From JACQSR01 sp042577505 (GTDB lineage Archaea > Nanobdellota > Nanobdellia > Woesearchaeales > JACQSR01): a DNA stretch of 24,526 bases. Below the pieces are notes generated by a model. It was given only the letters and a program-made list of their open reading frames with translations, was not told the origin of the DNA and did not search any database. The number at the start of each line of letters is the position of its first letter. Position 1 is the stretch's first letter. Positions 7,752 to 15,163 of this stretch are shown one piece after another. Made by a program: the position numbers and the translations under genes. Location: positions 1-24,526 of the forward strand of contig JBHPEA010000019.1 in NCBI GenBank assembly GCA_042577505.1, read 5' to 3'.

Positions 7752-8817
7752 TTAAATAGATATGTCTTTTATCTTTACCAGTCTCCACTTCTCTTTCATC
7801 ACTTATCTCTAAATGATATTTCTCTAATAATGGTTTAATAACCTCAATACTTTCACTCATAATAACAATGCTGCCTTTATCACTTAGTACATATTCAGAA
7901 TTATAAAAAAACTCATCAAAAATTTTAACCATTTTATCTTTATTCCCATCTTTACGCAAATCAGGAAGTTTTGTAACAATTCTATCAATTTTTTTCTTAT
8001 CAAATTTAATATCCATCCACTCTACATCAGATCTTGAAAAAGTAATTTCCTTAACGACTCCAGCAATTTTTGAATTCTTCTTTGTTGATACAATGTTTCT
8101 ATGGTTTGCATCAACAGCAATAATCTTAGATTTAGTCTCTTCCAACTTATCATTAAATTCAATCTCAGGAAATTTAGATTTTTGGTAATACCTTACAGAC
8201 TTTCCTAGTGAAAACAGTGCAGCCTCTATGACAACTGTGCCTGAATTACAGAAAGGATCTAAAAAAATCTCACCATCTTTAAAACCACCCAGTCGAACCA
8301 TTGCATAAGCAACTGTCCCCCTGATATCAGAAGGAGTCATGAAGATTCTATATTCCCTTTTATGTAGATCTAAATCAACCATATCTAAACCAACATAGCA
8401 TTCTCCATCAACAATATAAATCACCAAAACATTATCAGAATTTCTTAAATCAATATCGAAACCTTTGTTATTCAAATACCCTCCAATTTCTTTCATCACA
8501 TTGTCGCTATTAAAAGAATGTTCACCCTTTCTTATCGATAAAACTTTATAACTCCCTTCAGGCAATTTAATTTTACTTAATGATTTTTTAATATGATCAA
8601 ATGGTTCTTTCTTGAATGAAAATTTATCTAGAAGTTTTATCACTCGATCACAAGATTGAGCCTTATAACTTAACATAATCAATTCTTCTTTTTTCTTAAC
8701 ATTAAAAATCAAACATCCTTTATCAACAACAGAATCACAACCAAGAATTTCCTTTATCTCTAATTTTGCGACATCTTCAATGCCTTTACTCACTATCGAC
8801 AGTCCCTTCATTACCAT
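7720..8817 (-). CDS. THUMP-domain RNA methyltransferase (Trm14/TrmN-like)
   Basis: A 365-residue protein with the layout of archaeal tRNA guanine-N2 methyltransferases: an N-terminal ferredoxin-like region (about 1-65), a THUMP RNA-binding domain (about 70-158) and a Rossmann methyltransferase domain from about 163. The SAM-binding motif I is clear (FLDPFCNSGTVVIEAAL, residues 185-201), preceded by the family's SDIRGTVAYAMVRL helix. The motif IV position, normally N/D-P-P-Y or NLP-, reads V-T-K-L-P-D (281-286), so the catalytic Asn/Asp is replaced by Lys. It may be a divergent or inactive member. The start overlaps gyrA by about 32 nt (alternative ATG at 8811) and the end overlaps the convergent subtilase gene by 32 nt. 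The substrate is unknown. Confidence 0.82.
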   Translation of the reverse strand: MVMKGLSIVSKGIEDVAKLEIKEILGCDSVVDKGCLIFNVKKKEELIMLSYKAQSCDRVIKLLDKFSFKKEPFDHIKKSLSKIKLPEGSYKVLSIRKGEHSFNSDNVMKEIGGYLNNKGFDIDLRNSDNVLVIYIVDGECYVGLDMVDLDLHKREYRIFMTPSDIRGTVAYAMVRLGGFKDGEIFLDPFCNSGTVVIEAALFSLGKSVRYYQKSKFPEIEFNDKLEETKSKIIAVDANHRNIVSTKKNSKIAGVVKEITFSRSDVEWMDIKFDKKKIDRIVTKLPDLRKDGNKDKMVKIFDEFFYNSEYVLSDKGSIVIMSESIEVIKPLLEKYHLEISDEREVETGKDKRHIYLIKKSSSSLKA

Positions 8818-11254
8818 TCTCTTTCGGTATTTTTGCTATACCTACTGTTTTATCGTTTTCTTCTAATTTCATTAGACGGACTCCTTGAGTAGCACGACCA
8901 ATAGTTGAGATATCTTTTGCTTGAGTTCTAATTATAATCCCATTTTTACTAATTAATAAAACTTCGTCATCCTCTTCAATACTACTTATAGAAACAACTT
9001 TACCATTCCTATCTGAACAAACAATATTAATTACTCCAGTTCCGCCCCTGTTCGTAAGACGATATTCAGAAACATCAGTTCTTTTACCATAACCATTTTC
9101 AGTAACAGTCAATACTGTTTTATTATCTTCTGCAACAACCATTCCAATAACTTTATCATCGCCCTTTAAAGTGATTCCACGAACTCCACCAGCAGTTCTA
9201 CCCATATTTCTAACATTAGTCTCATCAAATCTAACTGCATTTCCATTTTGTGTAGCAATGATAATTTGTTGCGTTCCATCTGTTAATCGTACAGTAACAA
9301 GCCCATCATCTTCATCCAGGCCACAAGCAATTATTCCACCTTTACGTGGTTTTGAAAATAAAGCCAAACTAGATTTCTTAATATTCCCTTTTCTGGTCAC
9401 CATAACGATAGATTTATTCTCACTAAACTCTTTTACAGCAACATAAGCAGTAATATTTTCTCCCTCCTGCAATTCAAGTAAATTCACAATAGCTTTCCCT
9501 TTTGATTGTCTACTACCTTCTGGAATTTCATAAACTTTCAACCAATTTACTCTACCTTTGTCAGTAAAAAATAATATGTAAGAATGTGTATGAGCGACAA
9601 CTACATCCTGAACAAAATCCTCATCAGTAGTTCCTGTACCTATAACTCCTCTTCCACCCCTTCGTTGAATTTTGTAAGTATCAATTGGCAACCTTTTGAC
9701 ATACCCATTTTTTGTAAATGTTATTGCCATCTCACCCTCTTTAATCAAATCTTCAATATCTAAACTTGTGGTTTCCATTGGAATAATTTCAGATCTTCTA
9801 TCATCACCATACTTGTCAACTAAATATTGTAACTCGCTCTTAATTATCTCAAGTATCTTTTGCCTACTTCCTAGTATAGCTTCTAATTTTTCAATCCTTA
9901 TAGTTAGCTCTTCCAACTCTTTCTTTATTTTATCTTGCTCAAGTGCAGTTAATCTTTGCAACCTCATTTCTAAAATTGCCAATGCTTGCTTTTCGGAAAG
10001 AGAATAACCTTCAATTAAACCACTCTTAGCTTCACCAACAGAAGGACTCTTTTTTATCAATACAATAACTTCATCAATACTATTCAAAGCAATTACTAAT
10101 CCTTCAAGAATATGGTGTCTTTCTTTAGCCTTATTCAAATCGAATTGAGTTCTATTAGTTACAATTTCAAATCTATGGTCAATATAATTTTGTATTATAA
10201 ACTTTAGAGGCATAATTTTAGGTTGATTATTTACAATTGCAAGCATGATGGTCCCAAAAGTGGACTCCAACCTAGAATGTTTAAACAATTGATTCAACAC
10301 AATTTCAGGATTAGCATCTTTTTTCAATTCAATTACAATCCTTATTCCATTCCTATCAGACTCGTCTCTTAAATCAGAAACGCCCCATACAACCCTATCC
10401 TTTACTAAGTGAGCTATATGTTTGATAGCCTCTGCTTTATTTGTTAAATATGGAATCTCTGTAACAATAATCGATTTCCTATCTCCTTTCTCCTCAATCT
10501 CTGTTTTTGATCTGACAGTGATCTTACCCCTTCCAGTTCTATAGGCATTAATAATTCCATTTTTCCCACAAATTAAAGCGCCTGTTGGAAAATCAGGCCC
10601 TTTAATATATTCCATTAAAGCTTCAATGGAGATTTCAGGATCGTCAATTTGGGCAATAATGGCTGCTCCAACCTCTCTTAAATTATGAGGTGGCATATTT
10701 GTTGCCATTCCAACTGCAATACCGCTAGATCCATTAAGTAAAATATTGGGCAATTTTGAAGGTAGGACAGTTGGTTCTTTTGAAATCCCATCAAAATTAT
10801 CAACGAACTCAACTGTTTCTCTGTCTATATCTGACAACATTTCTTCTGCTAAAGGAGTTAGTCTAGCTTCGGTATAACGCATTGCTGCCGCCCTATCACC
10901 ATCAATAGAACCAAAATTTCCCTGACCATCAATTAAAGGATAACGCAAAGAAAATGGTTGGGCCATTCTAACTAAAGTATCATATACTGCCTGGTCTCCA
11001 TGTGGGTGTAATTCCGCAAGAACCCTACCAACGATGAAAGCAGACTTTCTATAATGTTTATTTGATGCCAAACCGGCCTTTCCCATTGCAAATAAAATCC
11101 TTCTATGAACCGGTTTCAAACCATCTCTAGATTCAGGTAAAGCACGCCCAATTATGACTGACATAGAGTAATCTAAGTAAGAGGTTTTCATCTCCTGGTC
11201 GATTGGACGCTGGATTATTTTTTCCCCATTTTGGGGAGAATTTTCGTCTGTCAT
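8786..11254 (-). CDS. gyrA: DNA gyrase subunit A
   Basis: An 822-residue GyrA of full bacterial-type length. The breakage-reunion domain (about 1-500) carries the active-site Tyr127 in AAMRYTEARL. The C-terminal beta-pinwheel has a good GyrA box, QRRGGRG at 530-536, the feature that separates gyrase from topoisomerase IV, so it should wrap DNA and supercoil it negatively. In the quinolone-contact loop (HPHGDQAVYD, 83-92) the position equal to E. coli Ser83 is Gln88, while Asp92 (E. coli Asp87) is kept. The ATG at 11254 has an AGGTG element 2 nt upstream and a TATA at about 11293-11303. gyrB is not in the window. In archaea this gene is usually of bacterial origin by transfer. Confidence 0.97.
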   Translation of the reverse strand: MTDENSPQNGEKIIQRPIDQEMKTSYLDYSMSVIIGRALPESRDGLKPVHRRILFAMGKAGLASNKHYRKSAFIVGRVLAELHPHGDQAVYDTLVRMAQPFSLRYPLIDGQGNFGSIDGDRAAAMRYTEARLTPLAEEMLSDIDRETVEFVDNFDGISKEPTVLPSKLPNILLNGSSGIAVGMATNMPPHNLREVGAAIIAQIDDPEISIEALMEYIKGPDFPTGALICGKNGIINAYRTGRGKITVRSKTEIEEKGDRKSIIVTEIPYLTNKAEAIKHIAHLVKDRVVWGVSDLRDESDRNGIRIVIELKKDANPEIVLNQLFKHSRLESTFGTIMLAIVNNQPKIMPLKFIIQNYIDHRFEIVTNRTQFDLNKAKERHHILEGLVIALNSIDEVIVLIKKSPSVGEAKSGLIEGYSLSEKQALAILEMRLQRLTALEQDKIKKELEELTIRIEKLEAILGSRQKILEIIKSELQYLVDKYGDDRRSEIIPMETTSLDIEDLIKEGEMAITFTKNGYVKRLPIDTYKIQRRGGRGVIGTGTTDEDFVQDVVVAHTHSYILFFTDKGRVNWLKVYEIPEGSRQSKGKAIVNLLELQEGENITAYVAVKEFSENKSIVMVTRKGNIKKSSLALFSKPRKGGIIACGLDEDDGLVTVRLTDGTQQIIIATQNGNAVRFDETNVRNMGRTAGGVRGITLKGDDKVIGMVVAEDNKTVLTVTENGYGKRTDVSEYRLTNRGGTGVINIVCSDRNGKVVSISSIEEDDEVLLISKNGIIIRTQAKDISTIGRATQGVRLMKLEENDKTVGIAKIPKENGNEGTVDSE

Positions 11255-11292
11255 AACACCTAATTTCTCGTCGATAAAACTGTATATTTTGA

Positions 11293-11303
11293 GGTTTATA
11301 AGT
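11293..11303 (-). promoter_or_regulatory. TATA box of gyrA
   Basis: Minus strand ACTTATAAACC. Transcription would start near 11270, giving a 5' leader of about 15-18 nt that contains the AGGTG element at 11257-11261. Confidence 0.55.
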
Positions 11304-11383
11304 GTTGCGGTATTATGACCTTTTTTTGATAATTTTTACACACTTTTTCAATTTAGTACTCACTTAATAGTGACTACTAATCC

Positions 11384-11398
11384 AAAGTTTTAAATAGC
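11384..11398 (+). promoter_or_regulatory. TATA box for the 11439-11978 gene
   Basis: AAAGTTTTAAATAGC. A start about 27 nt downstream (near 11415-11418) gives a 20-25 nt leader holding AGGTG at 11430-11434. This is the same layout as the Shine-Dalgarno-led genes at 16829 and 18913. Confidence 0.5.
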
Positions 11399-11438
11399 CC
11401 AAAATATCTCAATGAAAATTAACTCAACAAGGTGATTC

Positions 11439-11978
11439 ATCATTACAAACAGTTGTGATAATATCGGAGCACTGCTAAAAGCAGAGGCAGAATTTATCAG
11501 AAGGCACCTTCTAAATCATCAACTTTTTCGTGGAATAGATGAAAAAGGTGATGCTCTTGTGAGTTTCATAGAAGATTATGGTTTCTTACCAAGAGAACTC
11601 CTTTGTGGTTATGGTTGCTCAATAGGAGATAGATGCGAAGAATCGAGTAAATACAAACCAGATTACAATACCACTTTAATCGAACCAGACCTTTTATCAG
11701 TTGGTGCACCAGAAGAATGTAATTTCACAGATTCTAATAAATGTGAAAGATCTTTAGAACTTCTAATTGCTTTAAACGGTGTTGTCTCAAGACATATTGA
11801 AAAGCATATTTATTACAATCATTTTTCAGATCGAAGAGAAGCTGTAGCAGATTTTGTAAGTAAATACCGATTTGCAGTCGATCAACTTTTCTGCGAATAT
11901 GGTTGCAAAGAAGGCAGTAAAATTCTAGTACCAAGCAATTCTGTAAAAATACCTTCTTCCTATATGATCAATTCTTAA
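11439..11978 (+). CDS. Two-repeat Cys-containing protein with a non-ATG start (ATC/ATT)
   Basis: The first conventional start in this frame is GTG at 11559 (139 aa), but the coding frame clearly runs upstream to 11436. The protein is two copies of one domain: repeat 1 (F-I-R-R-H...F-I-E-D-Y-G-F-L-P-R-E-L-L-C-G-Y-G-C) and repeat 2 (V-S-R-H-I-E-K-H...F-V-S-K-Y-R-F...L-F-C-E-Y-G-C). Starting at 11559 would delete the first half of repeat 1. An in-frame TGA at 11433-11435 closes the frame, and no ATG, GTG or TTG lies between it and the repeat. AGGTG at 11430-11434 precedes ATC (11439, 4-nt gap) and ATT (11442, 7-nt gap), so one of these is the likely start. I recall this His/Cys repeat as an uncharacterised DPANN family. 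The Cys pairs could bind metal. The 3' end overlaps the convergent zinc-ribbon gene by 11 nt. Confidence 0.65.
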   Translation: MITNSCDNIGALLKAEAEFIRRHLLNHQLFRGIDEKGDALVSFIEDYGFLPRELLCGYGCSIGDRCEESSKYKPDYNTTLIEPDLLSVGAPEECNFTDSNKCERSLELLIALNGVVSRHIEKHIYYNHFSDRREAVADFVSKYRFAVDQLFCEYGCKEGSKILVPSNSVKIPSSYMINS

Positions 11979-12102
11979 TTATGGCTTTCCTAACCAAATA
12001 ACTATGTCCACAATAAACACAAGCTTTCCTATTATCACTCAAGAATTTAGTTTGAGGTTGATATTTCATACGATTACCACATTTAGGACATCTCAAAATC
12101 AT
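11968..12102 (-). CDS. 44-residue zinc-ribbon protein
   Basis: A small complete gene. The product has two CxxC knuckles: C5-P-K-C8 (MILRCPKCGNRMKY) and C28-V-Y-C31 (ACVYCGHSYLV), spaced as in a rubredoxin-like zinc ribbon, with a basic C-terminus. The ATG at 12102 overlaps the stop of scpB (ATGA at 12099-12102), which implies translational coupling and argues that it is real despite its size. I recall small proteins of this type in DPANN genomes, with no function assigned. It may bind nucleic acid or another protein. Its last 11 nt overlap the end of the convergent 11439-11978 gene. Confidence 0.75.
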   Translation of the reverse strand: MILRCPKCGNRMKYQPQTKFLSDNRKACVYCGHSYLVRKAIIKN

Positions 12103-13253
12103 TCTTCTTTTTTCTCTTCAGACTCTTTCGTTTCGCCCTCAGGTTTCGGATTCAACAATTCATCAACCCTCTTAGAAACCGCGTCATCCTCTTTTTCTTC
12201 AGTTTTTTTCTCCGGCTCTTCAGCAGCTAACTCTTTTGCTTTTTGTCTAAATTCCTCTACTTTCTTTTCATCATACTCTTGTTTCTCCTCTTCCGTAGAC
12301 TCTTCCTTTTCTTCTTCAGAAGGTTCTTCAGCTGGAGCCCCTTCTTCAGTAGCTTGTTCCTCAGAAGTTTCCTCTTCCACTGGTTTTTCTTCCTCAGTTG
12401 CCTCATTAACACTTTCTGGTTCTTCCTCAACCCCTTCTATTTGTTCAACTGCTTCCTCTACTCTTTCATTTTCGGTTTTCTCTTGAACAGGCTTCTCTCC
12501 AATATCAACAACTTCTAATTCAGTTGAAGATGGCTGCGGTTTCTCTCCAGTCTCATCAAAAACTTCAATTTCGGGTTTCTTCTCTTCTTCCTTCTCCTCG
12601 ACTTCCACATTGGTAGAATTATATTTCTCCAACTCAACTTCATGACCTTGATCATCAACTAAATCAACTTCCTTCTCTTCTTTCTTACCAGCTTCCTCAG
12701 CTTTTTTCTTTTGTTCTTCGTTGATCATTTTGATCTCCTCCTCTTTCTTCTCAATTGCTTTTGCAATATCATGGAAAGACTCAAACGTTTCCTTTAATTT
12801 TTCAGGTGGAAGATCAAAGTATTCAAAGAATTTCTGAGTCAACTTAATTAACCTTGTACGACCATATTTTGTCCTAGAAATGTAGCCAGCATCTTCCAAC
12901 AATGTCAAATGATCATAAGCTTTATTCGTTCTTATATGTATCAGATCTGATTGTTTAATTGGATAACGAAATGCAATAACTGCTAAAGTTTCCAAAACAG
13001 TTTTTGGGAGTTCTGTTTCAGTCACAATTTTACTAACAAGGGGAATAAACTCTTCCTTAACAGCTAATTTCCAAGAACGCCCTTCATCAATTATTTTTAT
13101 AGAAGATTCCCTTTGATTGTAATCCTTCTTTAATTCCTGTAGTGCTTCAAGAGTCTTTTCTTCACTAAGGTGACATAATTTCATCAAGTCGTCAACACTC
13201 ATCTTTTTGCCTGAAGAAAACAATAACGACTCAATTTTTTTCTTGTGTTCCAT
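12099..13253 (-). CDS. scpB: ScpB, segregation and condensation protein B, with a long acidic tail
   Basis: Residues 1-165 are a typical ScpB with two winged-helix units: MEHKKKIESLLFSSGKKMSVDDL at the start, then TELPKTVLETLAVIAFRYPIKQSDLIHIR and the RTKYGRTRLIKLTQKF wing. ScpB dimers bind the kleisin ScpA in the SMC-ScpAB condensin. The rest (about 170-384) is a low-complexity tail dominated by Glu with Lys, Pro and Thr, probably disordered. The core has the usual length, but the tail more than doubles the protein. The upstream gene overlaps its start by 23 nt and the zinc-ribbon gene overlaps its stop. scpA and smc are not visible in the window. Confidence 0.9.
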   Translation of the reverse strand: MEHKKKIESLLFSSGKKMSVDDLMKLCHLSEEKTLEALQELKKDYNQRESSIKIIDEGRSWKLAVKEEFIPLVSKIVTETELPKTVLETLAVIAFRYPIKQSDLIHIRTNKAYDHLTLLEDAGYISRTKYGRTRLIKLTQKFFEYFDLPPEKLKETFESFHDIAKAIEKKEEEIKMINEEQKKKAEEAGKKEEKEVDLVDDQGHEVELEKYNSTNVEVEEKEEEKKPEIEVFDETGEKPQPSSTELEVVDIGEKPVQEKTENERVEEAVEQIEGVEEEPESVNEATEEEKPVEEETSEEQATEEGAPAEEPSEEEKEESTEEEKQEYDEKKVEEFRQKAKELAAEEPEKKTEEKEDDAVSKRVDELLNPKPEGETKESEEKKEE

Positions 13254-13815
13254 GGGCTAAAATATATTTCTCTCCCTCTTTTTTAATTTTATTGTTTTTT
13301 TCTAATTCCTCAATAAATGGTTTAAGATCATCACTTCCCATCTTTACGACGTTTGAAAGTTCATCTAATGTAAGCTCTCTCTTAACAAGCACGACTAAAA
13401 TCATATTTTGTATCATGGTCTTGAGATTTCTTTTCAAAATATCATTCTCAACTGCTCTACTTTTTGCAACCATATCAACATTATGTAATTTTGCCTGCAA
13501 ATCGTTTATTACAGCATTTAACTCCCTATTGGATATTGCTAAACTTTCTGGTTTTACAATATCGACTGAGGAGGGCATATAATCAAAACAGAATCCAATA
13601 AGACTAGTTATCCCTTTTATCACAATCTCGAGCTCAACATACGTAGAGAACAATTTACCTTGCTCTGTAATCTCAGCAAATTTTGTATTTAATAGAACGA
13701 AATCAGCATCAGTCTTAATTTTCTCAACGTAAGAATTTATAGCTTTATCAACATGCTCTTTAGGTTTCCCAACAACTTCTATGATAATTTTTGCCCTTAT
13801 ATGTTCATTTTCCAT
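13231..13815 (-). CDS. Conserved protein upstream of scpB, unknown function
   Basis: A 194-residue soluble protein. The N-terminal half (IRAKIIIEVVGKPKEHVDKAINSYVEKIK...) looks like a small ferredoxin-like alpha/beta domain. The middle is a coiled-coil-like helix (about 95-135) and the C-terminus resembles a short winged-helix (LTLDELSNVVKMGSDDLKPFIEELEKNNKIKKEGEKYIL). I recall the N-terminal pattern from DPANN proteins without an assigned role. It is the first gene of the scpB operon, overlapping scpB by 23 nt, so a role in chromosome organisation is reasonable but rests on context only. A TATA box at 13834-13847 lies about 26 nt before the ATG, giving a leaderless mRNA. Confidence 0.75.
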   Translation of the reverse strand: MENEHIRAKIIIEVVGKPKEHVDKAINSYVEKIKTDADFVLLNTKFAEITEQGKLFSTYVELEIVIKGITSLIGFCFDYMPSSVDIVKPESLAISNRELNAVINDLQAKLHNVDMVAKSRAVENDILKRNLKTMIQNMILVVLVKRELTLDELSNVVKMGSDDLKPFIEELEKNNKIKKEGEKYILAHGTQEKN

Positions 13816-13833
13816 AAAAAAGTGTCAAATTTT

Positions 13834-13847
13834 TAATTATAAAAAGC
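13834..13847 (-). promoter_or_regulatory. TATA box of the scpB operon
   Basis: Minus strand GCTTTTTATAATTA centred about 26 nt before the ATG at 13815, so the operon transcript should be leaderless. It is divergent from the 13946 operon. Confidence 0.6.
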
Positions 13848-13896
13848 TATCGAAGAATAAAATTTTCCAATTACCATTCTAAAGGGGTACCAAAAG

Positions 13897-13908
13897 TTTT
13901 AATATACA
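13897..13908 (+). promoter_or_regulatory. TATA box of the 13946-15051 operon
   Basis: GTTTTAATATAC. The expected start near 13930 leaves a short leader with GGTGGTGG at 13935-13942, a Shine-Dalgarno-like element 3 nt before the ATG at 13946. Confidence 0.5.
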
Positions 13909-13945
13909 TACTTTGGGTTAAGTATTAATCTGTTGGTGGTGGCAA

Positions 13946-14437
13946 ATGTTTGATTTTTTAAAGAAGAAGAAAAAAGAGGAGTTAGAGTTACCTCCTTTAC
14001 CGGAATTACCCGATTTACCTGAAGAACTTCCTAGTCTAAGGGCTGTTGAGAAAAAAGAAGTACATCATGAGCCAGAAGATCTTCCTCCGAGTCCTCCTCC
14101 TTCATTAGAAACTCCCATTAAGATCCCTTCTTTTCAGAGACAAGAGGAGAGGCTTCCACAGAGACCTCCTTTACAGGAAAAACCTGTAGCAATGGTTGTT
14201 AAACCTTCTCATAAAGGAGTTTTTATTAAGGCAGAATCAATAAAATCACTTCTTTCTGATCTTAATCATATCCGAACTGATCTAAAAAATTACCAAAAAG
14301 ATATGGGAGAATATGAAGAGACTAGTAAAGATGAAGAAAAATTATTTGATAAATGGCAAAAATCTGTTCAAGATGTTCAAAAAAAGCTAATTACAGTCGA
14401 TAAACAATTATTTGGCAAGGGGTGGGAAAATGAGTGA
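13946..14437 (+). CDS. Proline-rich coiled-coil protein, first of three tandem paralogues
   Basis: 163 residues. The start is very basic (MFDFLKKKKKEE), followed by a Pro/Glu/Leu-rich, probably disordered stretch (about 12-85) with repeated PPLPELPDLPEELP-like units. A C-terminal domain (about 90-160) begins G-V-F-I-K-A-E-S-I-K-S-L-L and continues as a coiled coil. This last domain is shared with the next two genes. The protein family is unknown to me, though similar short proteins occur in related archaea as I recall. It is first in a three-gene operon and overlaps the next start by 8 nt. No signal peptide or membrane segment is seen. It may build a small hetero-oligomer with its neighbours. 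Confidence 0.75.
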   Translation: MFDFLKKKKKEELELPPLPELPDLPEELPSLRAVEKKEVHHEPEDLPPSPPPSLETPIKIPSFQRQEERLPQRPPLQEKPVAMVVKPSHKGVFIKAESIKSLLSDLNHIRTDLKNYQKDMGEYEETSKDEEKLFDKWQKSVQDVQKKLITVDKQLFGKGWENE

Positions 14438-14654
14438 CTTAACTGTTCCAGTTTACGTTAAGGTAGATGATTATAAGGAAGTTGTAGAAGTATTAGGCGC
14501 AATTAAAACAAAACTGAATGACGCAAAGAATACCTTAGATAAATTGAAGGAGCTAAAAGAAAGAGAAGATAGTGAACTTCAATCTTGGGAAGCAGCTTTA
14601 GCTGATGCTGAAGCTAAAGTCAATGAAGTTGATAGTGTGATAGAAAGCCATTAA
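14430..14654 (+). CDS. Small coiled-coil protein, second tandem paralogue
   Basis: A 74-residue protein that is almost only the shared domain: M-S-D-L-T-V-P-V-Y-V-K-V-D-D-Y-K-E-V-V-E then a heptad-like helical region rich in Lys and Glu. The start is placed at the ATG at 14430, just after a GGGGTGGG element. The frame is open to a TTG at 14412, but that would place the start deep inside the upstream gene. It overlaps the upstream stop by 8 nt and sits 1 nt before the third gene. The function is unknown. As the minimal version of the domain, it is the best member for structure work. Confidence 0.72.
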   Translation: MSDLTVPVYVKVDDYKEVVEVLGAIKTKLNDAKNTLDKLKELKEREDSELQSWEAALADAEAKVNEVDSVIESH

Positions 14655-14655
14655 C

Positions 14656-15051
14656 ATGAAAAAGAAAAAAAAGGAATCTGAGGTAACTTACTTCGTCTCA
14701 ATCGAAGATCCAAGCACATTAAGAAGATCTTTGTTAGAGGCATCTAGAACTACGGTTCATAGTTTAGCAAGTTATGAAAAATTCAAAGCAGTAAGAAAAG
14801 AAAAATTTGAATCAATCCAAAAACTCAGAAGTGACCTTAAGCAAATATCTTCATTATTAAATAAATTAAAAGAACACATGCCTAAAATTGAATCGGCAGC
14901 ACCAAAAGCAAGAGCAGCAAAAAGAATTGCAAAGCGATTACCACCAATGGTAATTACGAAGCACATTAAACCCAAAAAGGATTCATCTGATTTAGAGAAA
15001 CTCGAATCAGAATTAGATGATATCGAGAAACAGTTGGGAAGTTTGAAGTAA
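14656..15051 (+). CDS. Basic coiled-coil protein, third tandem paralogue
   Basis: 131 residues. It begins with a lysine cluster (MKKKKKESEV), then the shared domain (TYFVSIEDPSTLRRSLLEASRTTV) and a coiled coil. An Ala/Lys/Arg-rich basic segment follows (KARAAKRIAKRL, about 84-95), then a short acidic helix (SSDLEKLESELDDIEKQL). The basic middle could contact nucleic acid or membrane lipid. The gene follows the second paralogue by 1 nt (stop TAA, then C, then ATG), so the three are one operon. I do not recognise a named family. Confidence 0.72.
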   Translation: MKKKKKESEVTYFVSIEDPSTLRRSLLEASRTTVHSLASYEKFKAVRKEKFESIQKLRSDLKQISSLLNKLKEHMPKIESAAPKARAAKRIAKRLPPMVITKHIKPKKDSSDLEKLESELDDIEKQLGSLK

Positions 15052-15116
15052 TTTCCGATCCTTTAATTAATTCTTCCGAAAATTTGCAGTTCCCTTAATT
15101 TACTTCTAAAAAGAAA

Positions 15117-15128
15117 AAGTATATAAAT
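15117..15128 (+). promoter_or_regulatory. TATA box of the toxin-antitoxin-like module
   Basis: AAAGTATATAAATA region. Transcription would start near 15148-15152, directly at the far arm of the inverted repeat, with GGAG at 15153-15156 as a ribosome-binding site 7 nt before the ATG at 15164. Confidence 0.6.
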
Positions 15129-15152
15129 AAGTATACTTTAGGGTATACTTAT
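15127..15152. promoter_or_regulatory. Inverted-repeat operator between TATA box and start codon
   Basis: Perfect 10-bp inverted repeat, ATAAGTATAC and GTATACTTAT, around a 6-nt spacer (TTTAGG). It lies between the TATA box and the ATG at 15164, so a protein bound here would block transcription initiation. A further AAGTATA half-site occurs at about 15116. The geometry fits autoregulation by the AbrB-domain antitoxin encoded downstream. Confidence 0.6.
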
Positions 15153-15163
15153 GGAGAATATGG

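Noticed and set aside
12004..12518. Plus-strand ORFs rich in Ser and Phe opposite scpB.
   Set aside because: They are the antisense image of GAA/GAG-rich codons in the acidic ScpB tail (TTC/TCT repeats) and have no ribosome-binding site.
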